A stretch of DNA of 64,000 bases from positions 124,001 to 188,000 of the forward strand of contig NZ_JACRSZ010000001.1 in NCBI RefSeq assembly GCF_014385005.1, written 5' to 3'. Source of the stretch: Jingyaoa shaoxingensis. Lineage in GTDB: Bacteria > Bacillota > Clostridia > Lachnospirales > Lachnospiraceae. Position 1 is the stretch's first letter. Every line of letters starts with the position of its first letter. Position numbers and translations under genes: made by a program. Shown here in pieces: positions 34,726 to 45,079 of this stretch. Under the pieces are notes generated by a model that did no database searches, was not told the origin of the DNA, and worked only from the letters and a program-made list of their open reading frames with translations.

Positions 34726-37700
34726 TTCCTGTCAGCTCACGGTCCAGGCAGAAAGAATAGATGATCTGTTCTTTTACCGGATACCCCGTCAGCGATTCTA
34801 ACGCTTTTTTATAACAGCCTAATTGTACTCTATATTTTTCATAGAGGGAAGAGGCTTCTTTAAATTTCACAAAATCCGTTTTATAATCCACCAGCACAAT
34901 ATGATCTTCTTCTATAAAATAGGCATCGATAATTCCCTGTACTAAAATGTATTCCTCTGAGTTCCATCTGGAATTTACGTCCCCCGCAGGCAGTTCCATT
35001 ACAAACTGCTGTTCCCGGAAAAGCTGGTCCTTACGCTGTGCCTGTGCCATTCTTTTTCCCAGAGGCGAGGCACACATTTTGGCAATCTTCGCTGAATTCA
35101 CACATTCCAGTTCCTTCTCTGTTACCAGTCCTCTGCTGCACAGTTCCCGCAGTTGTTCCTCCGCGTCCCGGTCAAAGTGCAGTTTTTCCATAATCTTATG
35201 GTATACAGTTCCTCTTCCGGCTCCGGATACCTCTGCTTCTTCCTGAAGGAATTTCGGCATAATCACTGTACTCTGTGCGTTTTTCTCCTCTTCTGCTTCC
35301 GGCACCAGACTGACGCTTTCTGTCTCTTCCTCTTTCTGACTCATACGCTTCAGTTCCGATACACTGACCTTACTTGGTATCGTTTCCTCTTTTTCATAAG
35401 GATACTGGTATGCCAGACTGGTTTCCAGTTCTTCCTTCGCATCGGCATCAAATACCATCCCGGACGGCATTCCCAGAAGTTCCTGTTCCTGAATCAAATA
35501 TTCGCTCTGTCTCTCTACTTCTCCTTCCAGAAGCTGCTGAACCGTGCAGACAGAAAATGCAATGTCCGGTGCTGCCTCTTCACTCAGTATCACAGGCATC
35601 ATCCAGTCCAGATCACATTTGGCCTGCACCCGGTCTGTATAGGACAGCTTCTTCTGCCATGGTTGCAGCCTCGCACTCCATTTTGCCAGTTTTTTATCCA
35701 GACCGTCTGCTGCTCCGGTGATAATAAGCTTTTCTTTTGCGCGAGTCAGAGCAACATAGAGTACCCGCAGTTCCTCACCCAGATTCTCATTGCGAATCTG
35801 CATTTTCACAAAGTTCTTAAACAGCGTACTTCCGCTGACACGCAGAACCGGATCTACATCATCGCAGCCGATTCCCAGATCCATATGTGTCACAAACTGT
35901 GAGGTGGAATCTGTCTGATTCAGATTCTTCCCCATTCCTGCCACAAACACCACCGGGAATTCCAGTCCCTTGCTTTTATGGATACTCATAATCCGCACCA
36001 TATGGCTTTCTTCCCCTCCGGACACGGCTTCTCCAAAATCAATTTCGTATTTATGAAGGTTTTCAATATAGCGCACGAAGTGGTACAGACCGTGATAACT
36101 TCCCGTTTCATATGCTGCTGCCTTTTCCACCAGCATATCCAGATTGGCACGCCGCTGTCTGCCGCCCGGCATAGCCGTCACATAATCCAAATATCCAGTC
36201 TCATCCAGGAGTTCCCACAACATTTCCTGCATTGGCGTATACACTGCCCTCTTACGAAACTGCTCCAACATGGCAAAAAATGGGTGAAGTTCTTCTGCTT
36301 CCATGCAGACCTGATAAAATGCCTTACCTTCACCTCTGCCTTTCAATTCTGCAAGCTGCTGTGGAGACTTCTTACCAATTGGAGAATACAGCACCGATGC
36401 CAGCGGTATATCCTGGCATGGATTGTCAATCACTTTCAAAAGTGCCAGTACCGTCTGTATTTCCGGTGCTGAAAAATAACCGCTTCTGGCTCCGGCAAAT
36501 ACCGGAATTCCCATATTTCCCAGTACTCTTGCAAAATCCTCTGCCCAGCCGGTTACCGTACGCAGCAATATCACAATATCGCCAAACTGTACCGGACGAT
36601 AGGACTTTTCATTTTTATCCCAGACCTTTTGTGTCTTCATCAGTTCCAGAATCCGCCTGCCGACCATACGGGCTTCCAGTTCCCTGTCTGTCTCTTCGGA
36701 TTCCTCGTTCTCAGCCAGATCCAGCAGCAGCATTTCACTTCCATAGCTGTCCGGATCAGGCGCATCTTCAAAAACTGCTCCCGGATACAGCCTTGCCGCC
36801 TCATCATAGGCTACCTTTCCCAGATCCCGGTCCATAATTTTATCAAACAATTCATTGGTACTCTCCAGTACCTGAGCACGGCTTCGGAAATTTTTATGAA
36901 GGTCAATTCTTCGATTGCTGCCCTCCTGAAGATCATAGGTTTCATATTTTTCCATAAACAGCTCCGGTCTTGCCAGACGAAAACGGTAAATGCTCTGCTT
37001 TACATCCCCCACCATGAACAGGTTGTGGATACCTTCCGGCTCACCGCTGATCCCCGTCAGAATCATTTCCTGTACCAGATTGCTGTCCTGATATTCGTCA
37101 ATCATAATATACTGATAATAATCTGCCAGATCTCTTGCTGCCTGAGTACGCGTACAGGTTCCCTCCTTACGCTCCATCAGTATCTGCAATGCCAGATGCT
37201 CCAGGTCATTAAAATCGCAGAGATTCCGTTTGCGTTTTTCCTGTGTATAACAATCTGCAAACTCTTTTGTCAGATCCAGCAGCTGCTCCATCATCGGACG
37301 GCAGCGTTTCATATGTTCATACAGCACTTCCGGCGGAGCGTAAAAATAAGTATCCCGGATTTTGGTGAAATTTCTTTTTACCTCTTCCCGGATTTCCTTC
37401 ACCGTATCCCGGCTCTTAGGATCTACCTGTTCATCTCTTTTGGAGGAAAGGGTTTCCCATTTTCCCATGCTCCGTATTGCATTTCCCAACTCCCGGTAAG
37501 TCTCCGGTGTCCGTAACTGCTCCAGCATATCCAGATCACTTTGCAGTGCCTCTTCATACATATAAGGTCCATGTTCTTCCCTGCAGAGTTCCAGAGCCCG
37601 TCTGAGCATCTGTAACAGATCCCCAACCTGTACTTTTGCCACCTTCACCAGTTCCGCAATCCAGGGCATATCCAGAAAATTTTCCACATTTTCTGCCTCA

Positions 37701-38305
37701 TATTCCCTGCGGCACTGATCCAGCCACTCCTGTGGCCATGGAAAGCTCATGGAAAAATGATATAACTGCAATACGGCACTTTCCAGTACCCTGTCGTCCC
37801 GCCCGGTAGCAATGGATTCCACCATATAGAGAAAAGCTTCAGATTTTTCTGCATACTTTTCTTCCAGAAGCTGTTCCAGCACATCGCTTTGCAAAAGTTT
37901 CTGTTCTCCGTCATCTGCGATCCGAAAATCCGGATCCAGATCAATGGTATGAAAATAATTGCGTATCACATACTGGCAGAAACTGTGAATAGTGGAGATC
38001 TGTGCATTCTGAAGCAGTGCACTCTGTCTTTGCAGATGCTCCATCATTCCAGGTTCCAGTTCTTCTTCCAGCTTTTCCTCCAGGCGTTCCCTGATACGGT
38101 CACGCATCTCTCCTGCTGCCGCATTGGTAAAGGTCACGATCAGCATACGGTCAATCTCTGCCGGATACCTCTCATCCATAAGCAGTGACAGAATCCGTTC
38201 TACCAGTACTGCGGTTTTTCCGGATCCTGCCGCAGCAGATACCAATATATTACAGTTTCTCAAATCAATAACTGCTTTTTGCTCACTGGTCCAGTTCGTT
38301 GCCAT
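34718..38305 (-). CDS. addA: ATP-dependent helicase/nuclease subunit A (AddA)
   Basis: This 1195-residue subunit processes double-strand breaks together with AddB, unwinding and cutting DNA until a Chi-like site. The helicase motifs are NILVSAAAGSGKTAVLVERI at the start, IDEYQDSN, GDVKQSIYRFRLA, HKSKGLEFPVVF and YVALTRAKEKL. The C-terminal RecB-type nuclease domain keeps GIIDAYFIEED and LVDYKTDFV, with the Asp and Asp-Tyr-Lys residues needed for metal-dependent cleavage. The length fits the family. It overlaps addB by 23 bases and the next gene by eight. Confidence 0.97.
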   Translation of the reverse strand: MATNWTSEQKAVIDLRNCNILVSAAAGSGKTAVLVERILSLLMDERYPAEIDRMLIVTFTNAAAGEMRDRIRERLEEKLEEELEPGMMEHLQRQSALLQNAQISTIHSFCQYVIRNYFHTIDLDPDFRIADDGEQKLLQSDVLEQLLEEKYAEKSEAFLYMVESIATGRDDRVLESAVLQLYHFSMSFPWPQEWLDQCRREYEAENVENFLDMPWIAELVKVAKVQVGDLLQMLRRALELCREEHGPYMYEEALQSDLDMLEQLRTPETYRELGNAIRSMGKWETLSSKRDEQVDPKSRDTVKEIREEVKRNFTKIRDTYFYAPPEVLYEHMKRCRPMMEQLLDLTKEFADCYTQEKRKRNLCDFNDLEHLALQILMERKEGTCTRTQAARDLADYYQYIMIDEYQDSNLVQEMILTGISGEPEGIHNLFMVGDVKQSIYRFRLARPELFMEKYETYDLQEGSNRRIDLHKNFRSRAQVLESTNELFDKIMDRDLGKVAYDEAARLYPGAVFEDAPDPDSYGSEMLLLDLAENEESEETDRELEARMVGRRILELMKTQKVWDKNEKSYRPVQFGDIVILLRTVTGWAEDFARVLGNMGIPVFAGARSGYFSAPEIQTVLALLKVIDNPCQDIPLASVLYSPIGKKSPQQLAELKGRGEGKAFYQVCMEAEELHPFFAMLEQFRKRAVYTPMQEMLWELLDETGYLDYVTAMPGGRQRRANLDMLVEKAAAYETGSYHGLYHFVRYIENLHKYEIDFGEAVSGGEESHMVRIMSIHKSKGLEFPVVFVAGMGKNLNQTDSTSQFVTHMDLGIGCDDVDPVLRVSGSTLFKNFVKMQIRNENLGEELRVLYVALTRAKEKLIITGAADGLDKKLAKWSARLQPWQKKLSYTDRVQAKCDLDWMMPVILSEEAAPDIAFSVCTVQQLLEGEVERQSEYLIQEQELLGMPSGMVFDADAKEELETSLAYQYPYEKEETIPSKVSVSELKRMSQKEEETESVSLVPEAEEEKNAQSTVIMPKFLQEEAEVSGAGRGTVYHKIMEKLHFDRDAEEQLRELCSRGLVTEKELECVNSAKIAKMCASPLGKRMAQAQRKDQLFREQQFVMELPAGDVNSRWNSEEYILVQGIIDAYFIEEDHIVLVDYKTDFVKFKEASSLYEKYRVQLGCYKKALESLTGYPVKEQIIYSFCLDRELTGSE

Positions 38306-41300
38306 CTTCCTGATTCTCCATTTTCTTCCATATCATTTCTTCTGTATACTCTTTCAGTCTCCGGTAATGTGTGCCCGGCAGCTTCGGATCCATTCTGCAG
38401 ATCGACCGATAAATGCAGTAATCACATCCGGTCTGCGTTTTTCTCTCGAAGGGAACAGCTGCGATCTCTCCATCCAGCATTCTTCTGCCCAGTTCCTTCA
38501 TTTTCTCCTGTACAAAGGAAGACAGCGTATGGAACTGCTCTTTTTTTACCGCTTTGGAACGTTTGGATAAGGTTCCGTCCTTATTCTCGGCCACCGGAAT
38601 TACATCCGATGTCCCTGCAAAATGCTGATCCATTTCCCGGTAAACCTTCTTATCGGAACTTACCAGACCGGTCAGCTTTAATTCCTTCAGAATCTCTGAC
38701 GATATCTCTTCAGCTGACTCTGTATCTTTTCCGGTCAGCATCGGATCCTTCACATGATAATAAAAAATTCCTGCCGGAATAATCTCTTTTTCTTTGTAGA
38801 TTCTCTGTTCCATCTCCACTGCGGCATTCAGATAAACCACCAGCTGAAGCTGCAGTCCATAATACAATGCCACCAGGTCAAAAGATTTATTTCCTGATTT
38901 ATAATCGATAACTTTGATGTAGACTTCCCCATCCTTCTCACAGGTATCGATCCTGTCAATCTTACCCTTTAGGCGCATTTTTTCTTCCTCTGACAATGCA
39001 ATATTTACTGCATCCAGGTCGGCTACCTGGGTAAAAGATACTTCATAACCGGCAGGTCTGAAACTCCCTGCCAGAATCTGCTTCTGCAGCGCCCACGCAG
39101 TACGGCGCAGAATTCTCCTGAGCCTCTCAATTACGAATTCATTTCTGGCACTGCTGTGGAGAATCTGATGCCCGTATTCTTCTGCAACCTGATCTACACA
39201 CTCATCAATGAGTTTATTTCTGGTCTCTTCCGTCAGCCCTTCCCAGCTTCCCTCTTCCAGTTCCACTTTTCTGGAAAAAAGTTCTATGATCCGGTGTGTC
39301 ACCGATCCCATATCCACAGGGTGGAATTCATATTCCTGCCGCTCCTTTAACTGCAGACCGTACTGCAGAAAATGAGCAAAAGCGCAGGACGCAAACTTTT
39401 CCAGACGGCTGACGCTGTTGCTTAAAATCTCCCCGTATAATTTTGATGCTGCTGCTTTTCCGATTCCACTTTCATCAAACCTGAGGAACGCAGCATGTAC
39501 CAGATCTTCGGTCTGTTCCTGCCAGTTTTCCTGCTTCCGGTACCACTGATACAGTTCCATCCACGCAGCTGATGGGCTGGTCTCACGAATATTCTGAAGT
39601 CCTTCTGCCAGCAGTGTTATTCCGCTTCTGGTCGTCACCGCACGCTTCAGCAGATTCTCTGTATAATCTTCATCCTGCACCTGTATCTCAGGGAACAGAC
39701 GCATCACCATACGGATCACGTAGGACGAACGCATGGCACTGCCATCCGAAGTTGCCTTACAGTAAGATAAATACAGTTTTTCAGATGGCTTCGTCAGATT
39801 CTGATACAGGTAAAACTTCTGTATATAACTCTCCTGTCTCGCTGTCGGTGCCAGTTCTACCCTGCTTTTTTCCAGTGTCTCGCGCTCCATCTGGGACAGC
39901 ATGCCACCGCCGCTGCCGCTTCCCGGCACCCATCCGTCATTCAATCCCATGAAAAACAGTGCACGGATATCCTTCAGACGGGTACGCTCGATGTCTCCCA
40001 CCTGCACTCGGTCCATGCTTGGGGGAATAATCCCCACACGCAATTCTTCAAATCCAGTCTCCAGAAGTTCCGTGTATTCTGCCAGAGTCATCTTTTCTTC
40101 CCCAAGCAGCTCCACCATTTTATCAAACAGATCCATTACCAGCTGATAAACCTGTTCATATTCCTTCTGCATATCCAGTTCACCCTTTTTTTCAAAAACG
40201 GATGCATACTGTTCCAATTGTGTCTGCACATTGTATACACAGCCAAGCTGATACAATGCTGTTGTTTTTTCTCTTACTGTTGTCCTGGAAGACCTCAGAA
40301 GTTTCCGGGGTTCTTCCAGTGATTCCATAATCTGGCGGCGCATCTCTTCACATTTTTCACACTGTTCCGTGGTAAATCCTTCTGGAATCCAGTCGAATTC
40401 CTTTTTCCATCTGCCATGGGACTTCATACCTGCCGCCAGTGTGTAATTTTCCAGAATATCCACATCTTCTGCCGCCAGTCCACACATTCCTGTGCGCAGG
40501 ATACGGAAAATCCCCGGCAGCATCTGATCTTTTCCTGCCAGATCCAATACTGCCCTCAGCAGCTCGATATATGGATTGGAAAAAACAGCTCTGCGACTGT
40601 CCATGAAGATCGGAATCTCATATTCCTGAAATACATGGGGCAATTCATCCGCATAGGCTGCCAGATCTCCTGTGATAATGGCAATCTGGGAATAACGATA
40701 CCCCTTTTTTACCAGACTACGGATGGTTCTTGCCACATAATGGGACTCCTGTGCAGGGCTGGCTGCTGTATGCACACTGATATCCCCATTTATCTTTTCT
40801 CTGTACACTTTTCTTTTGGTGCGGAAAATATTTTTTTCCAGATGTGCCAGTTCCCGACTCCTGCAAAATCTTGGCTGAACTTTATTTTCCAGAATCCAGG
40901 GTTCTCTTATCTCACAGCCACACTCCTGCGCCATATGGCTTAAAGAACGGATGGTTTTCTTACTGAGATAGAATAGTTCATGTTCACCATAAATACGAAA
41001 GAAATCTTCCCCTGTATCTATAGTGACGGTTACATAGACTTCCTTCGCCAGCACCAGCAATTCCCGCAAAAGCTTATGCTGAATTGGTGTAAAACCGGTA
41101 AATCCATCCAATACAATCACACTGTCTTTCAGGATCTCTGACTGTCCCGCCACCTGACACAATGCTTCCAGTGTTTCCTCGGCAGTGATATACTTTCCTG
41201 CCAGTTCTTCTTCGAATCCACGATAAAGAATATCCAGATCCTGTAATTTATAATAAAGCTGGGGTCTCTCCTTACTGGCCTCCAGCATCTGATTCATTTT

Positions 41301-41711
41301 CTCCTGATCTATATCATACTGGGCGAACTCAGATATCAGCGACTTGATCTGTGCCAGATATCCTTTTTTATTCAGATTGCCCTTTAACACCCGCAGTTCC
41401 TCACGATGTCTGGCAGCTGTCCGCCGAAGCATCAGCGTTTTTCCCATATCCTCCAGAACCGTCCTGCGGTCAGCACCCACTTCCTCAAAAATGCGGTGTG
41501 CCAGTCTCTGAAAACTTAAAATATCAATATTTAAAATACCTTTTCTCGGATGCAGACGCACCAGTTCCTTCTGTGTCTGCATAGTAAATTGCTCCGGCAC
41601 AATCACCAGGAACCGAGTTCCCGGTGACTGAACCGAAGCTGTTATGATGTGCTTATACAATTCATAAGATTTTCCGCTGCCGGAATTGCCAAGTATTAAC
41701 TGAAGGGACAT
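38283..41711 (-). CDS. addB: ATP-dependent helicase/nuclease subunit B (AddB)
   Basis: This 1142-residue partner of AddA has a Walker A-like GNSGSGKSYELY at residues 9-16. The C-terminal nuclease domain carries GKIDRIDTCEKDG and VIDYKSGNKSFDL. The 4Fe-4S cluster ligands characteristic of AddB are visible: a cysteine in EKFASCAFAHFL before the nuclease domain and C-x2-C-x5-C (CDYCIYRSICRMD) near the end. The chain is complete. It is the first gene of the long minus-strand run. A large folded repeat element lies in the 300-base gap upstream. Confidence 0.97.
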   Translation of the reverse strand: MSLQLILGNSGSGKSYELYKHIITASVQSPGTRFLVIVPEQFTMQTQKELVRLHPRKGILNIDILSFQRLAHRIFEEVGADRRTVLEDMGKTLMLRRTAARHREELRVLKGNLNKKGYLAQIKSLISEFAQYDIDQEKMNQMLEASKERPQLYYKLQDLDILYRGFEEELAGKYITAEETLEALCQVAGQSEILKDSVIVLDGFTGFTPIQHKLLRELLVLAKEVYVTVTIDTGEDFFRIYGEHELFYLSKKTIRSLSHMAQECGCEIREPWILENKVQPRFCRSRELAHLEKNIFRTKRKVYREKINGDISVHTAASPAQESHYVARTIRSLVKKGYRYSQIAIITGDLAAYADELPHVFQEYEIPIFMDSRRAVFSNPYIELLRAVLDLAGKDQMLPGIFRILRTGMCGLAAEDVDILENYTLAAGMKSHGRWKKEFDWIPEGFTTEQCEKCEEMRRQIMESLEEPRKLLRSSRTTVREKTTALYQLGCVYNVQTQLEQYASVFEKKGELDMQKEYEQVYQLVMDLFDKMVELLGEEKMTLAEYTELLETGFEELRVGIIPPSMDRVQVGDIERTRLKDIRALFFMGLNDGWVPGSGSGGGMLSQMERETLEKSRVELAPTARQESYIQKFYLYQNLTKPSEKLYLSYCKATSDGSAMRSSYVIRMVMRLFPEIQVQDEDYTENLLKRAVTTRSGITLLAEGLQNIRETSPSAAWMELYQWYRKQENWQEQTEDLVHAAFLRFDESGIGKAAASKLYGEILSNSVSRLEKFASCAFAHFLQYGLQLKERQEYEFHPVDMGSVTHRIIELFSRKVELEEGSWEGLTEETRNKLIDECVDQVAEEYGHQILHSSARNEFVIERLRRILRRTAWALQKQILAGSFRPAGYEVSFTQVADLDAVNIALSEEEKMRLKGKIDRIDTCEKDGEVYIKVIDYKSGNKSFDLVALYYGLQLQLVVYLNAAVEMEQRIYKEKEIIPAGIFYYHVKDPMLTGKDTESAEEISSEILKELKLTGLVSSDKKVYREMDQHFAGTSDVIPVAENKDGTLSKRSKAVKKEQFHTLSSFVQEKMKELGRRMLDGEIAAVPFERKTQTGCDYCIYRSICRMDPKLPGTHYRRLKEYTEEMIWKKMENQEDGNELDQ

Positions 41712-42011
41712 ACATTCCTCCTATATAATGCATATCTATGCTCTGTGACGATGCAAAATATACGTATCTGTTCAGTACCTTTACAAATACGAATTCCATT
41801 ACCTGACACAGTATCTTATAAATTACTGTATCAGACATCCTATAGATTAGATATATCCGTTCCAGTCATGCAAAAATATGCTTGCTTATCGGACCGTAGA
41901 ATAACGCCGGTGTTTAGGCGCTGTATTTTAGCGCCTTATGCACCGCTGCGTTATGATAAGAGCGAGAGCGCGTCCGATAGCAATATATTTTGCATGACGT
42001 CCGTTAAACTA
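41712..42011. other. Intergenic gap between valS and addB, mostly a folded repeat element
   Basis: No gene is visible. The stretch 41865-41998 holds the repeat element described separately. The addB-proximal half (41712-41864) is AT-rich and must contain the addB promoter, but I see no convincing -35/-10 pair. Confidence 0.5.
41865..41998 (-). repeat. Folded repeat element A (family shared with 48669-48801)
   Basis: A 134-base region folds almost end to end on itself. The outer arms are GTCATGCAAAAATATGCTTG and its partner ending TATATTTTGCATGAC. Next come GGAC/GTCC, ATAACGC/GCGTTAT (41901-41907 with 41948-41954), CGGTGT/GCACCG and an apical GGCGCT/AGCGCC with loop GTATTTT. A conserved single-stranded stretch AAGAGCGAGAGCGC follows. 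The element starts 13 bases after the valS stop. I do not recognise it as a named RNA or IS-derived element. Confidence 0.7.
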
Positions 42012-44663
42012 TTATTTACATAACTGTGCAAGTCTTTCCTTCACCTGAGTCATCATGTCAGTGTATTTTGCCAGCTTGCCCTTTTCTTCTTCGATCTTGG
42101 CTGCCGGTGCTTTGCTGACGAATTTTTCGTTGCTAAGCATACCGTTTACACGGGCAAGTTCTTTGGTCAGGCGCTGCTCTTCTTTCTTCAGTCGTTCGAT
42201 CTCTTTCTCGATATCTACCAGTTCTGCAAATGGCATGTAGATCACTGCTTCGTGGATCACTGCGGATACTGCATCATCTGCAATACCTGCCTTGTCTGCC
42301 TGGATCAGTACTTCACTGGCATATCCCAGAGTAGCAAAGAAGACTTTACCATTTTCGAAAATATCACGAACTGTTTCATTTTCAGAAACAACATATACTT
42401 TTGCTTTCTTACTTGGCGGTACGTTCATGCCGGTTCTGACGTTACGAATGGCACGTACTGCTTCTTTGATGGTCTCTACGGCTGTTTCTTCTGCTTCGAA
42501 GTTCCAACTGTCGGTGTACTCTGGCCATGCAGAGATCATAATGGATTCTTCCTGTGGATTCAGTGTACAGTAGATCTCTTCTGTTACGAATGGCATAAAT
42601 GGATGCAGTAATTTCAATGCATTTCCAAGTACCGTCTTCAGTGTCCACAGTGCGGCTGCCTTGGTGGTATCTTCGTCATTGTATAGACGAGGTTTTACCA
42701 TCTCGATGTACCAGTCACAGAATTCTTCCCAGATAAAGTCGTATACCTTCTGTACTGCAATACCCAGTTCGAATTTGTCCATGTTCTCAGTTACATCTTT
42801 TGCCAGCGTATTGACCTTGGATAAGATCCATTTATCTGCCTGGGTAAGCTGATCTGCCGGCATCTCCTGTGGCACTTCGGCTTTTTCCAGGTTCATCATA
42901 ATAAATCTGGAGGCATTCCAGATCTTATTTGCAAAGTTACGACTGGATTCTACTCTCTCCCAGTAGAAACGCATATCATTTCCAGGTGCATTACCTGTCA
43001 TCAGTGTCAGACGCAGTGCATCTGCACCGTATTTATCAATGACTTCCAGAGGATCGATACCGTTTCCAAGAGACTTACTCATCTTACGTCCCTGAGAGTC
43101 ACGTACAAGACCGTGAATCAGTACATGATGGAATGGTGCCTTTCCGGTCTGTTCCAGTCCGGAGAATACCATACGGATAACCCAGAAGAAAATAATATCA
43201 TATCCGGTTACCAGTACATCTGTCGGATAGAAGTAATTCATCTCCGGTGTGTTGTGTGGCCATCCGAGTGTGGAGAACGGCCACAGTGCAGATGAAAACC
43301 AAGTATCCAGAGAATCTTCATCCTGCTTAAAGTGTGTGCATCCGCATTTCGGGCATTTTTCCGGTGCGCCGCCTTTGTTTACTACCATCTCACCACATTC
43401 TTCGCAGTAATATGCAGGGATTCTGTGTCCCCACCACAGCTGTCTGGAGATACACCAGTCTTTGATATTTTCCAGCCAGTGTAAATAAGTCTTATCAAAA
43501 CGTTCCGGAACGAAGGTCAGTTCGCCGTCTTCCAGCGCTTTGATAGAAGCCTTTGCCATATCAGCCATCTTTACGAACCACTGTGGTTTTACCATTGGTT
43601 CTACGGTAGTGTGGCATCTGTCGTGAGTTCCCACTGCATGGCTGTGTGGAACTACTTTTACCAGGAGACCTAAATCATCCAGATCTTTTACCATGGCTTT
43701 TCTTGCTTCATAACGATCCATGCCTGCATACTTGCCGCCCAGTTCGTTGATGGTAGCATCATCATTCAGGATGTTGATCTCTGCCAGATTATGGCGTTTT
43801 CCAACTTCAAAGTCGTTCGGGTCATGAGCCGGTGTGATCTTTACGCAGCCTGTTCCGAATTCTTTGTCTACATATTCATCTGCGATGACAGGGATCTCAC
43901 GATCGGTCAGTGGCAGCTTTAACATCTTGCCAACGATATCGGTATATCTTTCATCAGTCGGGTTTACTGCTACAGCGGTATCTCCCAGCAGCGTCTCTGG
44001 ACGGGTGGTGGCGATCTCTACGAAACGTCCTTCTTCTCCCACTACCGGATAGTTGATATGCCAGAAGAATCCGTCCTGATCTTCATGCTCTACTTCCGCA
44101 TCAGACAGAGATGTCTGGCAGACCGGACACCAGTTAATGATACGGCTTCCCTTGTAGATCCAGCCCTTTTTATAAAGCTTTACAAAAACTTCTTCTACTG
44201 CTTCGGAGCATCCTTCATCCATGGTAAAACGTTCTCTTTCCCAGTCTGCGGAAGCTCCCAGCTTCTTTAACTGGTTGATGATACGGCTGCCGTACTCTTC
44301 TTTCCATTCCCATGCATATTTCATGAATGCATCTCTTCCAATTTCATGCTTGTCAATGCCTTTTTCCTTCAACATATTGGTTACTTTTACTTCTGTGGCA
44401 ATGGCTGCATGGTCTGTTCCCGGCTGCCACAGTGCTTCGTACCCCTGCATTCTCTTGTAACGAATCAGGATATCCTGCATAGTGTTATCCAGTGCATGTC
44501 CCATATGAAGCTGACCGGTTACGTTTGGTGGCGGCATAACAATGGTAAATGGTTTTTTATCTGGATTGACTTTTGCATGGAAATATCCGTTGTCTACCCA
44601 TTTCTGGTAAAGACGGTCTTCCAGCCCCTTCGGGTCATAGGTTTTTGCTAATTCTTTGCTCAT
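42012..44663 (-). CDS. valS: Valyl-tRNA synthetase
   Basis: This 883-residue class I enzyme charges tRNA-Val. It has [18 protein letters not shown] with the HMGH form of the HIGH motif, the CP1 editing domain (region around [17 protein letters not shown]), the zinc-type cysteines [13 protein letters not shown] and CPKCGCTH, and [13 protein letters not shown] coiled-coil C-terminal arm ([20 protein letters not shown]) binds the tRNA. A TTG start five codons upstream is open, but AAAGGAG just before the ATG at 44661-44663 fixes the start. A T-box leader controls it. Confidence 0.98.
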   Translation of the reverse strand: MSKELAKTYDPKGLEDRLYQKWVDNGYFHAKVNPDKKPFTIVMPPPNVTGQLHMGHALDNTMQDILIRYKRMQGYEALWQPGTDHAAIATEVKVTNMLKEKGIDKHEIGRDAFMKYAWEWKEEYGSRIINQLKKLGASADWERERFTMDEGCSEAVEEVFVKLYKKGWIYKGSRIINWCPVCQTSLSDAEVEHEDQDGFFWHINYPVVGEEGRFVEIATTRPETLLGDTAVAVNPTDERYTDIVGKMLKLPLTDREIPVIADEYVDKEFGTGCVKITPAHDPNDFEVGKRHNLAEINILNDDATINELGGKYAGMDRYEARKAMVKDLDDLGLLVKVVPHSHAVGTHDRCHTTVEPMVKPQWFVKMADMAKASIKALEDGELTFVPERFDKTYLHWLENIKDWCISRQLWWGHRIPAYYCEECGEMVVNKGGAPEKCPKCGCTHFKQDEDSLDTWFSSALWPFSTLGWPHNTPEMNYFYPTDVLVTGYDIIFFWVIRMVFSGLEQTGKAPFHHVLIHGLVRDSQGRKMSKSLGNGIDPLEVIDKYGADALRLTLMTGNAPGNDMRFYWERVESSRNFANKIWNASRFIMMNLEKAEVPQEMPADQLTQADKWILSKVNTLAKDVTENMDKFELGIAVQKVYDFIWEEFCDWYIEMVKPRLYNDEDTTKAAALWTLKTVLGNALKLLHPFMPFVTEEIYCTLNPQEESIMISAWPEYTDSWNFEAEETAVETIKEAVRAIRNVRTGMNVPPSKKAKVYVVSENETVRDIFENGKVFFATLGYASEVLIQADKAGIADDAVSAVIHEAVIYMPFAELVDIEKEIERLKKEEQRLTKELARVNGMLSNEKFVSKAPAAKIEEEKGKLAKYTDMMTQVKERLAQLCK

Positions 44664-45044
44664 AACTGCTCCTTTCAAATCTTGTGGTCAAAACAATGAA
44701 CATCCTCACGGAGTGTTTGTTATTTCACAGGATGCACTTTCCTATGAAATAACAAACGCCCTCTGCATGCATTCGCATGCAAAGGGCGACTATATCGCGG
44801 TACCACCTTTGTTCACAGTGACTTCCCATATCTCCGGCAATTGTCTGCTGCATCTTGTTATTCTGTAACGGGAATTCCCGGAATGGCTTACGCACCGGAT
44901 CTGATTCTCTTGTCCTGTCCGGCTTGGGTCATTCAGTTCCAAAGCTACCTTCTGTCTGTCTCTATACGTGGTGCCTTCCAGCCTGTGGGCATCCTTCTCT
45001 GGCGCGATAACAGACATACTCCTCTTTGTCACAACCTTTCGCTA
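44664..45044 (-). promoter_or_regulatory. Valine T-box leader of valS
   Basis: The T-box sequence AAAGGTGGTACCGCG (minus strand, 44796-44808 core) is present and precedes a terminator at 44757-44788. The upstream Stem I has AGTA on its 5' side. Its specifier GTA (44946-44948) sits on the 3' side in GAAGGTAGC, a valine codon followed by a purine. The terminal loop region has GGCTGGAAGG. Uncharged tRNA-Val should favour the antiterminator and let valS be read. A second long hairpin follows, with GTTTGTTATTTCA pairing to TGAAATAACAAAC over 44714-44756; it uses the terminator's own T-rich tail. Confidence 0.9.
44757..44788 (-). terminator. T-box terminator hairpin
   Basis: On the minus strand CGCCCTTTGCATGC and GCATGCAGAGGGCG pair around GAAT and run into TTTGTTATTT. 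In the T-box mechanism the 5' arm competes with the antiterminator containing GGTACCGCG. Confidence 0.85.
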
Positions 45045-45050
45045 TGTTCC

Positions 45051-45079
45051 ATGATAACGAAAGGGGTCAGGTTTGTCAA
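45051..45079 (-). promoter_or_regulatory. Promoter of the valS T-box transcript
   Basis: TTGACA (45074-45079), a 17-base spacer and TATCAT (45051-45056) form a strong promoter on the minus strand. The -35 overlaps the stop codon of the upstream kinase gene. Confidence 0.75.
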
